From Guadua angustifolia (Eukaryota > Streptophyta > Magnoliopsida > Poales > Poaceae), in assembly GCA_036346375.1 (NCBI GenBank), contig JAYEVE010000828.1:186001-250000 (forward strand): DNA of 64,000 nt, in the 5' to 3' direction. The notes beneath the pieces were generated by a model that worked only from the letters and a program-made list of their open reading frames with translations, was not told the DNA's origin and did no database searches. A program made the translations under genes and the position numbers. This document shows positions 23,297 to 34,300 of this stretch, piece by piece (within the stretch, counting starts at the first letter, position 1; every line of letters starts with the position of its first letter).

Positions 23297-23560
23297 TCGG
23301 ACAGCTTGACTAATTGTTCATAGCATTGGCTTTCAGATATATTTGGGAAATCGCTAGAGACAATCGCTGGTTAGCAGGTTAATAATCTCAAATAAACTGA
23401 AGAAGCAATTAATCTGAAAAACGAGTTAATACCTTGACTATTTGCTAACAACGAAGGAAGTATTTCGAAGAACTTGTGTGTCAGATCGGACAACTTGACT
23501 AATTGTTCATAGCATTGGCTTTGATCGATTTGGGAAATCGCTGGAGACAATCGCTAGAGG
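23297..23560. repeat. Direct duplication inside the TIR element
   Basis: CAACTTGACTAATTGTTCATAGCATTGGCTTT followed by GATTTGGGAAATCGCTGGAGACAATCGCT occurs at about 23488-23558. A near copy lies at about 23297-23368 (CAGCTTGACTAATTGTTC…TTGGGAAATCGCTAGAGACAATCGCT). The two copies are ~190 bp apart. Confidence 0.7.
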
Positions 23561-26396
23561 TACACTATCTCCCAAAGACGAACTCTTCAACCCTAATTGA
23601 CAAACTCTTAAAGAGTTCGTGTAGTCTCAGATCGGCTACGGAAATGGAGGCCGCCCAAAACCCTAATCCACCAAAATGACAATACATCGGAGCCGCAGGT
23701 CCAGCATTCACTCCAACCGCATGATTCGTCGACATTCGACAAAAATTTGAGGGGGAAATTTCAGACCTCGTTCCTCCACGCGGTTGTGGCTTCCGCACGA
23801 TGGTGAACAGCCGAGCTCCTCCTCACCACCGCCGCCGCCTCGCTTCGCCACCGTCGGCCCTTGCCGTCGCGAACTCCTTGTCGCCCCCGGTTCCGCGTCG
23901 CTTCCTCCCGGATACTTCCGCCCCGGCGCGCGCTACCTCCTCCAACGGCTCGTCGAGGTGATGGGAGAGGCGAGAGAATCTCCCCCGACCGGGATTCTCT
24001 CCCCTATCCTCACGGAGTGGCGCCGGGAGGAACTCGGCTGAGCCAGATTCGTATTCGTTCCCGCCGCTTTTTCCCATCAAGATGGGACGAGGCCCGGGAC
24101 GGGAAGCCGCTGGTGATAGTCTAAGTATGAATTCTTTATCTTTTTGTGCTAGCAATGCCTCTGTCACGTATTTCTCGACCATGTTTATATCTTCATCCAT
24201 TGTTTGCTTTGAGACTATATGTGGATCGAGGAAACCGATCGATTGTTTCTGCTGTGTTGCTTCAAGTATCATGTATCTATATATACAAAGGCGAATTATA
24301 TATATATTGGAGGACATTTATCACTATTAGACGAATGTAGACTGTGATAGCACACACTTACAAGGTCCAAAGATCTTATGAGTGCGGGGCCGAGGGCGCC
24401 GAGGTTGTAGAGATGGAACAAGTCTAGAAAATCGATCGCGAAGAAGCCCCCGCTAAGTCGTTGAATAGATGTTCATACTTGAACTTAACGCCGATACTTG
24501 TTGTGCGCTCATGCTCGCTTTCCAAATTGTTGGGTGTACCAATTATGCAATTGTTGGCAAGATATACTAAGTGAAGTTACGCTGCTTTTCGTTAGTAATG
24601 GCTCTCCTAGCTTGTATTGTTTAGCCAACTCAGCAGATGGATAGTCGATTTGTTCTTGCTTTTCTTTCTTTCGTTTGTCCTTACCTTTCTTTGTTTTGTA
24701 TGAACCCTTCACGGGAGAGGAATGGGCAGGAAAGAAGTCAATATTATGTACATCAAGTGGAGTCTGGGCTATGACTGTTGATTTGGTAGCCAACTGATCA
24801 GACGATACAATAGGCGAATCAGATCGTTGCGGTTGTTGTATGACTAAGGACGACCGGGAGATGTCGCCGCTAGGCCATTGGATGAATGTGCCAATGGCAT
24901 CCCCGCCACGATCTCGCTGCTTGGCGGCTTCAGAGATCGACAATCTTGAAACTATCAAACACCCCGTCCACATTGACCTTGGTGAAACCCGCGCTATCAT
25001 GGTACCGTGCACCATGGTCCCCTTATCGATGGATACGCCATGCCCCTAAGCAACCGTAAGAGGAACGGTGCCATTGCTAATTCTCACTTGAGATTATAAT
25101 CATGGCCACCTTAATGTCACATACAGGATAATTCCGCTATGTTCATCTATGTTAGGGGCGGATGATTCCCGCTATGTTCATCTATGTTAGGGGCGGATGC
25201 ACAGCTGCTCTTATAAACAGTGGGGCTGACTTGCGGACATACTTCTGGGGCTTGTGCAGTATTTCTTTCTTGATTGCTGAGCCTTTCCTCGAGGCTTCTT
25301 ATCCTATCATAAAATTCTTCTCTCAGTTCTCCCCTCAACTCTTCTCTCAACTCTCCTCTCAACTTCTCCTCCAAATTCTTTATAAGTTTTCACTCGCGCT
25401 CGGCTTTAGTTCTCTTCTTATTTCGGTATTTGTCCGAGTCGTCTGGGAATCCAGTTTTCCATGGAACAAAAACCCCTTTGCCTCGTGGTGCGACTGGGGT
25501 GTTCCTTGTTTCCCAAGGCCATGGACGGTGCATCTTTCTCCTGTCTCTGCAAAAAGAGCCATCGACGATTGTGTACTCAACGCTACCGCAAGATCCCGAC
25601 AAGTTATTTCACTTATGAAGTCATAGACTAATTACGTAAAATTGGTAGTTCAATTTATATATTACCAAAGCGCTGATGACTTCCTCGTCCGCAGGTTTTT
25701 AAGGAGACGTTTGCGGAGGGCGTGGCGGTGACCTCGCTCTTAGCCGATCTCGCACGTGGATCTCGTGATCGCCGCAAATGGCGAGATACCCTCCTCGTCC
25801 TCCTGTCCCATTGCGCTCTCTTCCCCGCGAGCGCAAGTGCGAGTTTGTGGGGTGAGTGTTCCTTGCCGCAAGGCCTTGTTTACTTCACTTTGATGCACGA
25901 ATTGCCTCTGTCGTCTTCATCTCAACAAAACGCCGCCACGTGTCCTCATCAATGAACCCATACTTAGAGTATGGAACCAGATCCTTCTTGACGTAGTCTA
26001 CAAAAAGCGTGTGCTTGAAGGTCTTCCATGCCTTTCCTGCTGCTAGCAGTGCATACTATCGCACTAGGGGAGCGGATTCTTCTGGAATGTCGAACGATGA
26101 AAGAATTTCCGTCAGCAAAGCATTGCGAGTCTCAATAGTCAAGAACCTCCGTGAAGATAGCGTGATCGAAACCCGCTCCCTGCTACTATCCAAAGACATA
26201 TTCAAATGCATTTGCCTTTTTTGGCTTTGTAGGGTCCCATCCTTTGGATCGATCTCCGTAATGGTATATCGTCTGTTGGCCTTTTGTTTGGTCCTCTTGC
26301 TTGCTGGTCGATGTTTCTTTTGTGGGCACATCATTTCCTTCAGACGGTGGATTAGAGGACGACATTTTCTTTGTAAGTTAAAATAGTTTGAGGCGA

Positions 26397-27240
26397 ACTA
26401 AAAGAGAAGAACAAATAAAATTAAATTAGAGTGAATAAGTTTGTGGATACCATGGCTTGTTATTAGCCTTTTAAAAGAACTAGTTAACACTCCGGCACCC
26501 CACGTGCTCCCTAATGTTACACCTCAAGCAAATTAATTACAAAACTTTGGAGAATTTTAGCAAAACAAGCGAACTAGGAGGTTGCCGAACTTAATAAAAA
26601 TTTGGCAAAGACCTTCCTTAAAACTAGGATATCCACACAAGAGACAAGAGAAATAAGTGCGAGTATAAGAGCAAGACTTTGTTTATTATTCCTCTTAAGC
26701 ATATATATGAGAATACATAATTCACACACAGAGGTATGACATAAACAAGATAACACAAAGGACTAGCTTATAAGCAACTTTGCTCTCATATGAATTCAAC
26801 CGACTAGCTTATAAGCAACTTTGCTCTCAGATTTTATAAATTGATGGGTTGCTCTTAAAGAACCCTCCAACATCAATTTCAACAATATATCACGGGGTAT
26901 ACAAATCGATATTAGTGAATCTACGCAATTCAAAGACTTTGGTTAAGAAAATTGATTCACTAGAACTCAACTATGGACTATGAAAAGATCTTGAACTGCA
27001 AGACAAAGCGAACTAGGAGGTTCTTGAACTTAATAAAATTTCGCAAAGACACCTCGTAAAACTAGGACATCCACACGGCGGCACAAGCGTAAATAAGTGC
27101 GAGTATAAGAGTCAATCACGCATGTGATAGCATATCACATATCAAGCAAACAACACCACCAAGTTGAATTCTAGACACAATAATCTAAACAATGCTTAAT
27201 CACGAAGGAACTCACTACCTAGCGATCAATATAGCCTCAT
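26397..27240. other. AT-rich stretch of large CACTA with direct repeats
   Basis: No coding sequence was recognised. A ~110-bp text (CAAGCGAACTAGGAGGTT…AACTTAATAAAA…ACTAGGAYATCCACAC…AAATAAGTGCGAGTATAAGAG) occurs at about 26566-26676 and again at about 27003-27115. CCGACTAGCTTATAAGCAAC followed by TTTGCTCTCA occurs twice in tandem near 26760-26832. This lies between the second gene's start codon (26365) and its putative promoter (27857) and may be a leader intron. Confidence 0.5.
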
Positions 27241-27429
27241 TTAATTGAATCATCATCGAGCAGCAGTAGTAGAACAAAATCAGAGCCTCCAGATCGAGAA
27301 ATGGCCTCTAGCCCGATGGCTAGTCCCCCAGAAATACTCGATCGGTTCACTGATCCACAAATCAACAGAGAGGGCAAAGTATTTGCTTACGAGCATTGAT
27401 CCGAGCCAACAAAGCCGAGGCAAAGCGCG

Positions 27430-27835
27430 AGAATACGTTGTCCCGTAAATGCGAGAAGAACACAACGCCCACCCGTGGCCACCGGTACCAAGCGAAAAAG
27501 GCAATGGCAGAACCACCACTCACGCTGCACCTCCAGGCACACCACCAACACCACCACCGGCCGGGAACTTGACCGGAGAGCAGGTAAAATACCGGAGAGC
27601 AGAACGATGGAGAGCAGGTAAAATACCGAGGGGGAGGTCGATGCCGGGAAGGACGCCGAGGGGGAGCACGTCGCTGCGGGGGAGGACGACGATGGGGAGC
27701 ACGTCGATGCCGGGGAGGACGCCGAGGGGGAGGACGCCGGGATGGGGAGGCCGCCGCAGAAGCACGTACGCCGAGGGAGCCGCCACGGGAGACAAAAAGT
27801 CACAAAGGGAATCAGGGTTTGGCGCGCTGTGAAAG
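27430..27835 (-). other. GC-rich leader-like block with short GC-rich minisatellite
   Basis: It is strongly GC-rich against AT-rich neighbours. At about 27600-27740 the units GACGCCGAGGGGGAG and GAGCACGTCG repeat imperfectly every ~24-30 bp. It lies just downstream, on the minus strand, of a TATA box at 27857. The overlapping frames on both strands are low-complexity (Pro/Ser or Arg/Gly) and are not called genes. A transcribed leader of the Ulp1-type gene is the simplest reading. Confidence 0.4.
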
Positions 27836-27856
27836 AGTTCTGCGCGCGGGAGGGAG

Positions 27857-27866
27857 CTATTTATAG
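27857..27866 (-). promoter_or_regulatory. TATA box, internal promoter of large CACTA
   Basis: On the minus strand CTATAAATAG matches the plant TATA consensus. It is followed by GCTCCCTCCCGCGCGCAGAA, which resembles a transcription-start region, with the next gene's ATG 1.5 kb downstream at 26365. Directly upstream is a block of CAGACGG repeats. Confidence 0.6.
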
Positions 27867-27867
27867 A

Positions 27868-28115
27868 GATTATATCACAAACGGTTATAAAAGAGAACCG
27901 TCCGTGAGACAGATATCACAGACGGTTCTAAAACATAACAGTCTATGATGTTAATTATCACAGACGGTTATAAAAGAGAACCATCTGTGATGTTAAGTTA
28001 TCACTGCATCGTTATGTTATAGAACAAATCAGTGATAATTCACATCACTGCATCGTTATGTTATATAACCGTCGTGATAATTCATCACTGCATCGCTGTG
28101 TTTTAGAACCGTCTG
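27868..28115. repeat. Internal block of subterminal-type repeats in large CACTA
   Basis: TATCACAAACGGTTATAAAAG, ATCACAGACGGTTCTAAAAC and ATCACAGACGGTTATAAAAG occur with inverted ACCGTCYGTGA partners, followed by changed units (ATCACTGCATCGTTATG). They are the same class as the repeats at both ends but sit ~5 kb from the right end, between the two genes. No CACTACTACA terminus borders the block, so it is not the end of a second element. Confidence 0.8.
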
Positions 28116-28670
28116 TGATATAATCTTTTCATCTGTCAGTTTGAAGATCGATTCTTGTTCAGTTCAGTCTCTTGTCTGAGATCACTTTGTTATATCTTCT
28201 GGCAAAGTTGTCTTTAACAGAATATAGACTGTATTATGGTTGAAGTGGATATTCTAATTCTCAATTCAAACCCTAAAATCTGAGAACAATCACATACTAC
28301 TATTTCCATATTATCAAAGTAGATATGATTCTGTTCTTGTTTGCCATAGTCTACATAATTTATTCCTTCTCATCAATTATGTCTGAATGGCCATGTTTGA
28401 ATCATTTATTTGGAATCATATTTATATTAAGGAATAAATACTTGCTCTTATACTCGCATTTTTTCCATCAATCCAGATGCTTCACAAGCTACTTACAAAG
28501 ATCATCACAATCCTATATACATAATTCAGATGCTTCACAAGCTACTTACAAAGATCATCACAATCATATGTACAAAGCATGATGGGTCGTATCATCTTTA
28601 CAATAGCATTAATGTAATATTATTACACATGAAAATTAGTAAACATGACGACAATGCACCCTTCTCATAA

Positions 28671-31600
28671 CTACACCACCATATGCTTATTCTTTTGTAT
28701 GAAAATTAGCCCTTCATGATGATCGACGCGTGTGTAGCTTGCTTCCTCATGTTGTTCTTCTGGGACCAGGATGTCATTTTCGATAGGTGGCAACTCATCA
28801 AATTGATTGTACTCTTCCTCATCTACTACATTCTCAACTCCGACAATTCTCCTTTTCCTTGAAGAACTACGTGGCGCTTCTTGTTGGGCGAATCGGTTAC
28901 ATAGAAGACTTGAACAACTTGGTTAGCGAAAGTCTGAATGGTTCATCTTAGTATCCGACACGCTCGAGGTCTACAAGAGTGATGCCATTCTTGTCAACCT
29001 TCACGGCCGGAGGTGGACCCAACGACAGACCAAATAGGGAATCTTGAAAAGTACGAGTCGAGCTCCCATATCTCCTCTATGAACCCATAGTAAGAGCTCC
29101 TCGTCAACCCGGCGATATTATTGAATGCATCTATGCGACACCGCTGTTCGATTTGTGCTCTTCATATCCCGATCTCTCGTGTAAAATGTGTACCCATTTA
29201 AGTCATATCCTTTCCATGTGACAACCGTAAAAGTTGGTCCTTTTGCCAACCATGTCAACAGGTCATCGACGAGCTCGTGATAGATCGCTCCTTCAACCAT
29301 TTGTTGAACTGATGGTTATGTTGTCTCATGATCCAAGACTCTGTAGGCCGGATTCTCTTGCCTTAGCCATTGCTTGTGCTTGACGATATAAGCGGACACT
29401 ACTGCCATGTGTTGCAAAACCGTGAAATGGGCTCGAGCATACGCAACCGAATCAGCGTGATTGCTTTCCTTCGATGGTCCCGATACCTGAGCCTCCTCAT
29501 GGCGAGATCGAGGCACACCTATCGGTTCGACTGGGCCATGTAATCGACGCAGAACTCGACGGCCTCTTCATTGCATAACCTTCGACAATGCTACCCTCCG
29601 GACGAGATCGATTCCGTCGAGGACTTGAGAATTCCATGTACCTCTTGAATGGGTACATGTTACGAGAACACCGCTCGCATATCTTTATCTCTCACAAGGT
29701 GAACAATGAGATGGACCATGATATCGAAAAATGATGGAGGGAAATACATCTCAAGATTACATAGAGTCATCACCACCTCGACTTGCAGAGCTTCTAGTCC
29801 TTCGATCGATGACCTTCGAGCGATTGTGTTAAAGAAATAACACGCCTAGTGATTGTCTCTCGGACCTTGACCGCAAAATACTTCTAATTGCACAGGAGCA
29901 TCTGTCATCAAGACATGATAATCATGAGACTTCATGCCGCTTAATTTCAAATCTTCCAAAAACAAGTCTCTTCATGTTGGAGGAGTAAGGACGGAACTTT
30001 CACACCATGCAAGCAGCGCACGATTCAGTTCTTTTCGACCTTTGACAGAGTATAACAAGGTGTTCCAAATGCACGGCCTTTATCGCCTCTTTTGGTGCTA
30101 ACTCAGATCTTATGCCCATATCGACCAAGTCAAGCCATGCGTTGATACCATCCTTTGTTTTACCCTTAATGTTGAGTAAAAGACCAATCACGCTGTCACA
30201 AACATTCTTCTCACGTGCATGACATCGATGCAAGATGGCTTAACTTCTAGATGCTCCAAAGAAGGTAGGTCCCGAATATTGATCTCTTCTTCCACATGCT
30301 CTTTTCACGGGTACTTGATTTACGCCCCTTTCCATACGCAACATCCAAACCCTTAACAATATCATGAACATCTCTCCGCCAAACGCCTTTGAGCTGAACT
30401 ATTTTCCTTCCGTGAAAAGTTGTTTCATCTTGCGATATGGGTGATTCCTCCGAAGGAACCTCACGATGACGCATGTACACGGTTTTATGCGGGAGTGATT
30501 CAGCCATAAACTCTCGGTATCATCTAAGCGGTGAGTGCGGGCTTTGGTTCCTTTTGTACTCTGGCACGGCAGTTAGCAAGGGCGAGGTAATAATTTATGG
30601 TGCGAGAACAACAAGCAAATGCAAAGTAAAGTTCTCTCGTTTATACGCATCCCATACGTGTACCCCAGAACCCACAGTGTTTTTAGATCTTCCACCAATG
30701 GAGCTAGGTACACATCAATATCGTTCCCGTGTTGTTTTGGTCCTTGGATAAGCATGAGACAACAAAATGTACTTCCGCTTCATACACAACCAAGGAGGAA
30801 GGTTGTAGATACAGAGATTTACTGCCAAGTGCTATGCTGGCTATTTACCGAAAAGGATTCATTCCATCATACTCAATCCAAACCTTATATTTCTCTGCGA
30901 TCTCGGATCGCACCGAATTCTTGAAAGCTCCTGTCGATGTTTCTCCTTTGGATGGAATCAGCAGGTGCCTTAGCATTCCATCATTCTTACGCCTCAAAGT
31001 GCCAACGCAATAGTTTTGCCTCCTTTGGGTTCGCAAACAAACGCTTCAAACGGGGAATTACAGGTAGATACCATGCCACCTTAGCAGGAGGACCTTTTTT
31101 CACCTCAATGCTCTCGCCATCATCATCTGAATGACTCTTACGCTTGTACAGGGATGCGCTTACACGGACATATATGCAAGTTTGTGTACTCTTTACAGAC
31201 AGATACGATTGTTTGGACATGCATGTATTCTTTCTACTTCCATTCCCAAGGGACAAAGAACCTTCTTCGCTTTGTAGGTGGTTGTCGGAACTCGTTTCCT
31301 TCGAAGCATATCCGCCAATAGACGAATAAATTGTGAAACTCTTGTCGGACCAACCGTTGCTTGCCTTCAATTTGAGTAGTTCAAGCACGGATAATAACCT
31401 TGTGTATTTCAACTTGCACCCGCAAACAAAGGTTTCTCCGAGTCCTCCATCAAGCCCTCGAACTTTCCATATTCCCTGTCATCAAGGTTTCTTCGCATCG
31501 GCAAAGATCTCGATTCAAATTGTCATCTTCAAGCCTTTGTCCTCATCGGAAGCACAATCGATATGATCATCCGACATATCATTGACTTCGTCGACGATAT

Positions 31601-31864
31601 TAACACTACTTGTCGCTTCTTGTATATTATGCTCTTCGCCATGGTGGTCCAACATGTATAGCCCTTTTGAAACCCTCCAATCAAGTGTGCTTCGATCTGC
31701 GTTGAGTTTCTAAACATCTTCAGATTTTACATAATCAATGCACGGACATGATATGAATTGCACCCCTTATTAAACATATCCTCCTCTGCGCTCTTTTGAA
31801 AGTGGAGACGCCATTAAGGTACTCAACACTAAATAGCTTCTCGGTACATCCGACTTCGATCCAT
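28671..31864 (-). pseudogene. CACTA TNP2-type transposase, decayed
   Basis: The start ATG at 31864 begins M-D-R-S-R-M-Y, the usual TNP2 N-terminus. The GFQKGYTCWT segment (about 31660-31630) belongs to the transposase-associated zinc-binding domain. The core follows: KYTRLLSVLELLKLKASNGW (31400s), PAKVAWYLPVIPRLKRLFAN (31070s), GPKQHGNDIDVYLAPLVEDL (30740s), KTVYMRHR and EKNVCDSVIGLLLNIKGKTK (30200s). A DUF4218-type segment follows (PSFFDIMVHLIVHLV, 29740s), then a DUF4216-type one (WKGYDLNGYTFYTR, 29220s). The acidic C-terminus (…EEEYNQFDELPPIENDI…) stops at TAG 28671. Frames change repeatedly (for example at the DVMH motif near 30220), and a stop lies in the N-terminal part near 31730. TNP2 catalyses CACTA transposition; this copy should be inactive. 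Confidence 0.85.
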
Positions 31865-31989
31865 CTCGCTACACATGTAACACTTAGTGTTAAATATTAA
31901 GTGCACCAGGTGTAGTGCGTATGCACACATTCTTAAACTAATTATGCAATTACATACCTTAATTACATCACAAAGAAATAATTAACACA

Positions 31990-32460
31990 ATTCAAATTAA
32001 TCTTCAATATAATAATGAAATTAGAACCCATTACTAACCTTAGATCACCAAAAGACTTGAATTGATCTATAAGCTAGATCTAAACAATCTTTAAATTCTA
32101 TCCTTAACAAGCTAGCTATAGCTACATCATGATCGAATATAATATTATGCAAATAGAACCATTACTAGCTAACCTTATAGATCAAACAACCAACACATGG
32201 TTCTACAAGCTAGATCTAAAAAAATCATCAAATTCCTTCCTTATCAAGCTAGATGTTGAATATAATGCAATTAAAACACATTACTAACCAAATATCTCAA
32301 ACAACATATGGATCCAGCTACAATTAAGCTAGATCTAATCAAACAATCTTTAAATTAATTCTCACCTAACCAACCTAGATATTGAATTGGATGCATGCAA
32401 TTAGAGAACTTTCATTACTAACCTTAGATCACCAAAATCAAATGAATCTAATATCACCCT
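31990..32460. repeat. ~124-bp tandem repeats upstream of transposase gene
   Basis: The text AATATAATGCAATTARAACMCATTACTAACC…CAAGCTAGATCTAAACAATCTTTAAATT recurs near 32008, 32135, 32262 and (partial) 32385. Copies are moderately diverged. They lie between the right subterminal repeats and the TNP2 start codon, in the presumed 5' leader. Confidence 0.6.
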
Positions 32461-32538
32461 TCGAAATCAATGGCCTTCTTTCAAAAAATCGCCTCACTCC
32501 CACAGCCGCTAGTCTCAGGATAGAAACTGAAACCCTAT

Positions 32539-32735
32539 AAATGAAGTGGATGGATCGAGGCTCTGTTTTTACGGGCGCAGATGGTTTTATCACAGACGGT
32601 TTTATATTACAGTCGTCTGTGATGCAAGCAATCCCTATAAACGAAGTGGATGGATCGAGGCTCTGTTTTTACGGGCGCAGATGGTTTTATCACAGATGGT
32701 TTTATATTACAGCAAATGCGTGATGCAAGCAATAT
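32539..32735. repeat. ~99-bp tandem duplication at right CACTA end
   Basis: GAAGTGGATGGATCGAGGCT, then CTGTTTTTACGGGCGCAGAT and GGTTTTATCACAGAYGG, occurs at about 32543 and 32642, each ending GTGATGCAAGCAAT. The copies are nearly identical except TCGTCTGTG against AAATGCGTG. Frames at 32541-32767 arise from this duplication. Confidence 0.8.
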
Positions 32736-33050
32736 CACGAGCGGTGTCTAAATATAATTATGCGTAATGACTCATCGAGATATTACAGGCGGTTGTGTTA
32801 TATAAACGCGGGATTTCACTGCACAGTTTTACTTCAAACCGTCTATAATGAATATCAGAGCCATCAGGCACGGTAATATTTAGAAACCGTTTGTGATATT
32901 TCTTTCATCATAGACGGCTGTAATATAAAACCGTGCGTGATATCTCGCATTGACGGTTTGAGTACATAACCGTGCAGGATGTTCCATATTATAGACGGTT
33001 TTTCAAAACCGCTGCGGATCGATCGTCGTCGATATAAGCCTCGTTGTAGT
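32580..33050. repeat. Right subterminal repeats of large CACTA
   Basis: Many CACAGACGGTTTTATATTACA, ATAGACGGTTT and ACCGT.TGTGAT-like units occur up to the inverted CACTACTACAAC terminus at 33054. Several have odd small replacements of the CAGACGG core. This end is 5' for both genes. Confidence 0.8.
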
Positions 33051-33057
33051 AGTGATT

Positions 33058-34300
33058 CAAGAAATAAAAACTCGACAAGAAGTTCAATTGACCTAAGAAT
33101 TCAATGAAAGAGTCACTAAACCTTTTACCTCTAATAAAAAGGTTGAGACCGACCTTGAAACTCTAAACCAGCTTAAAAACTAAGTCGCTGAAATTTAGGA
33201 AATTTCGGCATGACCTCTCTAGACAGAATGACATCCACTCAACAGACAGAAAATATTTGCAGTTATGATATCATTCTAGCAGATCCTTAGTTAATCAATC
33301 ACACATCCAACAGAATTTAGTGACTACACCACGATGAACGACATATTACAACCATAATCAATACAACCAGATTTTACAAATCGTTTAAATGGTTTGATGC
33401 AAACGTGATGGTGCTACTACCCCCATCCATGCATGCCGGCTTCAATGCACCTACAAACATTAGATAACAAGCATGAGTTCAAACTCAGCAAAGTACGCGA
33501 GAATAACAATTCCCAATTTATCGTAAGTAAAACAAGAGCTTGACCAGAAGAGCAAGTAATACAAATGAAGCAACATACGGACAATATGCATTTATACCCA
33601 TTTAAAGCCATAGCATGACCATACCCAAAAATTACCGCAATCAAGTCATCAACATGATAATAAAACCATTCAACGCCCAAGAGCATCACTTGACTCTAAA
33701 TCACAACGTCTCCCGACTCAACCACCCTTTGTTGCAACTCAAACCATTTTCATCCATTTATTTGAGTTTATAACTCGACTTCACTCCACGATATTTATAC
33801 AACATAATTAGTAAGGCAATGAAATGCGCTAATTCATCAAATTCAATTCAATCTCCCCTTTTTGGGTTGAGCCCACGACTCAACCTTCCTTTACCATAAT
33901 CGCAACCCATATGACATACCATTTACCACAAAACTCATTAGTAAAGATGCAATGCACATGAATGCTCTTTTCAATGCACGTACCGGTATTGCCGGGTGCC
34001 CACACATTGGTGTGCACCCTCACATCCCTTCCATCCCGTGGAAGGTGCCTACTCTTACTGTCTTGCTCCCATTCATCTCGATGAATGAGACTACGAGATA
34101 GGACTTTAGTGTTCACTACGTGTAAACACAGAGGCCCTCATCAGAATGGGTCGCCTCTTCCTTTAATGAATGCACAATGCAATTTACATGAAAGAAATGC
34201 AACCTTTCGTTCATTACCAACACTAACATAACCATAACCACATACATAAACATAGCCAAATTCTCACATTCATAACCATCTAATCTATTCGCACACATAC
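33058..34300 (-). repeat. Element B first LTR, segment 2
   Basis: It resumes exactly as the other LTR does (CAAGAAATAAAAACTCGACAAG at 57684) and aligns closely with 57684-58398. Beyond that it aligns in outline with LTRs C and D: the TGTGCACCCTCA..CCATCCCGTGGAAGG text and a CATTCAT/ATGAATG hairpin at about 34070-34088. It is cut at 34300 by the Tat element, with CATAC duplicated at 34296-34300 and 48834-48838. Confidence 0.85.

Larger units (their letters stand above)
21132..24121. mobile_element. TIR element (PIF/Harbinger-like) inserted in the Ulp1-type gene
   Basis: The TIRs are GACTATCACCAGCGGTTTCC at the left and the inverted GGAAGCCGCTGGTGATAGTC at the right. The TSD is TAA (21129-21131, 24122-24124). 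Removing the element and one TSD copy restores the interrupted Ulp1-type reading frame exactly (…EFILIPHNP), which confirms both boundaries. A 3-bp TAA/TTA target fits PIF/Harbinger, but no transposase was recognised, so it is a non-autonomous or gene-carrying derivative. The best internal frame is minus strand 21245-21883 (212 codons, starts MDQQTLVAFLRS), of unknown nature. The right 0.5 kb is GC-rich. Confidence 0.85.
20518..26365 (-). pseudogene. CACTA TNPA / Transposase_24-like protein with Ulp1 (C48) domain, disrupted
   Basis: The minus-strand start ATG at 26365 begins M-S-S-S-N-P-P. The next segment (…RRYTITEIDPKDG…FLTIETRNALL…) and AAGKAWKTFKHTLFVDYVKK..EDTWRRFVEMK (about 26050-25900) resemble plant Ptta/En-Spm (Transposase_24) proteins. 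A coiled coil (…LREELRGELREE…, about 25374-25260) and a GTFIQWP segment (about 24900) follow. The C-terminal part is Ulp1-like: FHWVLIV with YLDS supplies the His and Asp (about 21040-20960), and NNLCGFYVC the Cys (about 20650). Damage includes a 4-bp CAAG duplication causing a frameshift near 26308, an in-frame TAG near 26055 and a 3-kb insertion at 21132-24121. A phase-matched GTAAGT..TAG intron lies at about 21116-21029. TNPA-type proteins bind subterminal repeats; what the protease domain does in CACTA elements is not established. Confidence 0.75.
18847..33054 (-). mobile_element. CACTA (En/Spm) element, 14.2 kb, with two genes
   Basis: The termini are CACTACTACAGAAATC and its inverted partner GTTGTAGTAGTG. 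The 3-bp TSD is ATT (18844-18846, 33055-33057). The empty site is preserved in the other LTR of B at 57676-57690, where CAAGATTCAAGAAATAAA reads through. Both ends carry CAGACGG repeats. On the minus strand it contains a TNP2-type transposase gene (28671-31864) and a TNPA/Ulp1-type gene (20518-26365), plus an internal repeat block and a long inverted repeat. Both genes are damaged, so it is probably no longer autonomous. Confidence 0.93.

Noticed and set aside
27387..27832. 127-138-codon frames on both strands at 27.4-27.8 kb
   Set aside because: A GC-rich minisatellite leaves frames open on both strands with low-complexity Pro/Ser or Arg/Gly translations. It fits a leader better than a gene.
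27868..28115. End of a second CACTA element nested in the first
   Set aside because: No CACTACTACA terminus or 3-bp duplication borders the block, and the TATA box points to the downstream gene.
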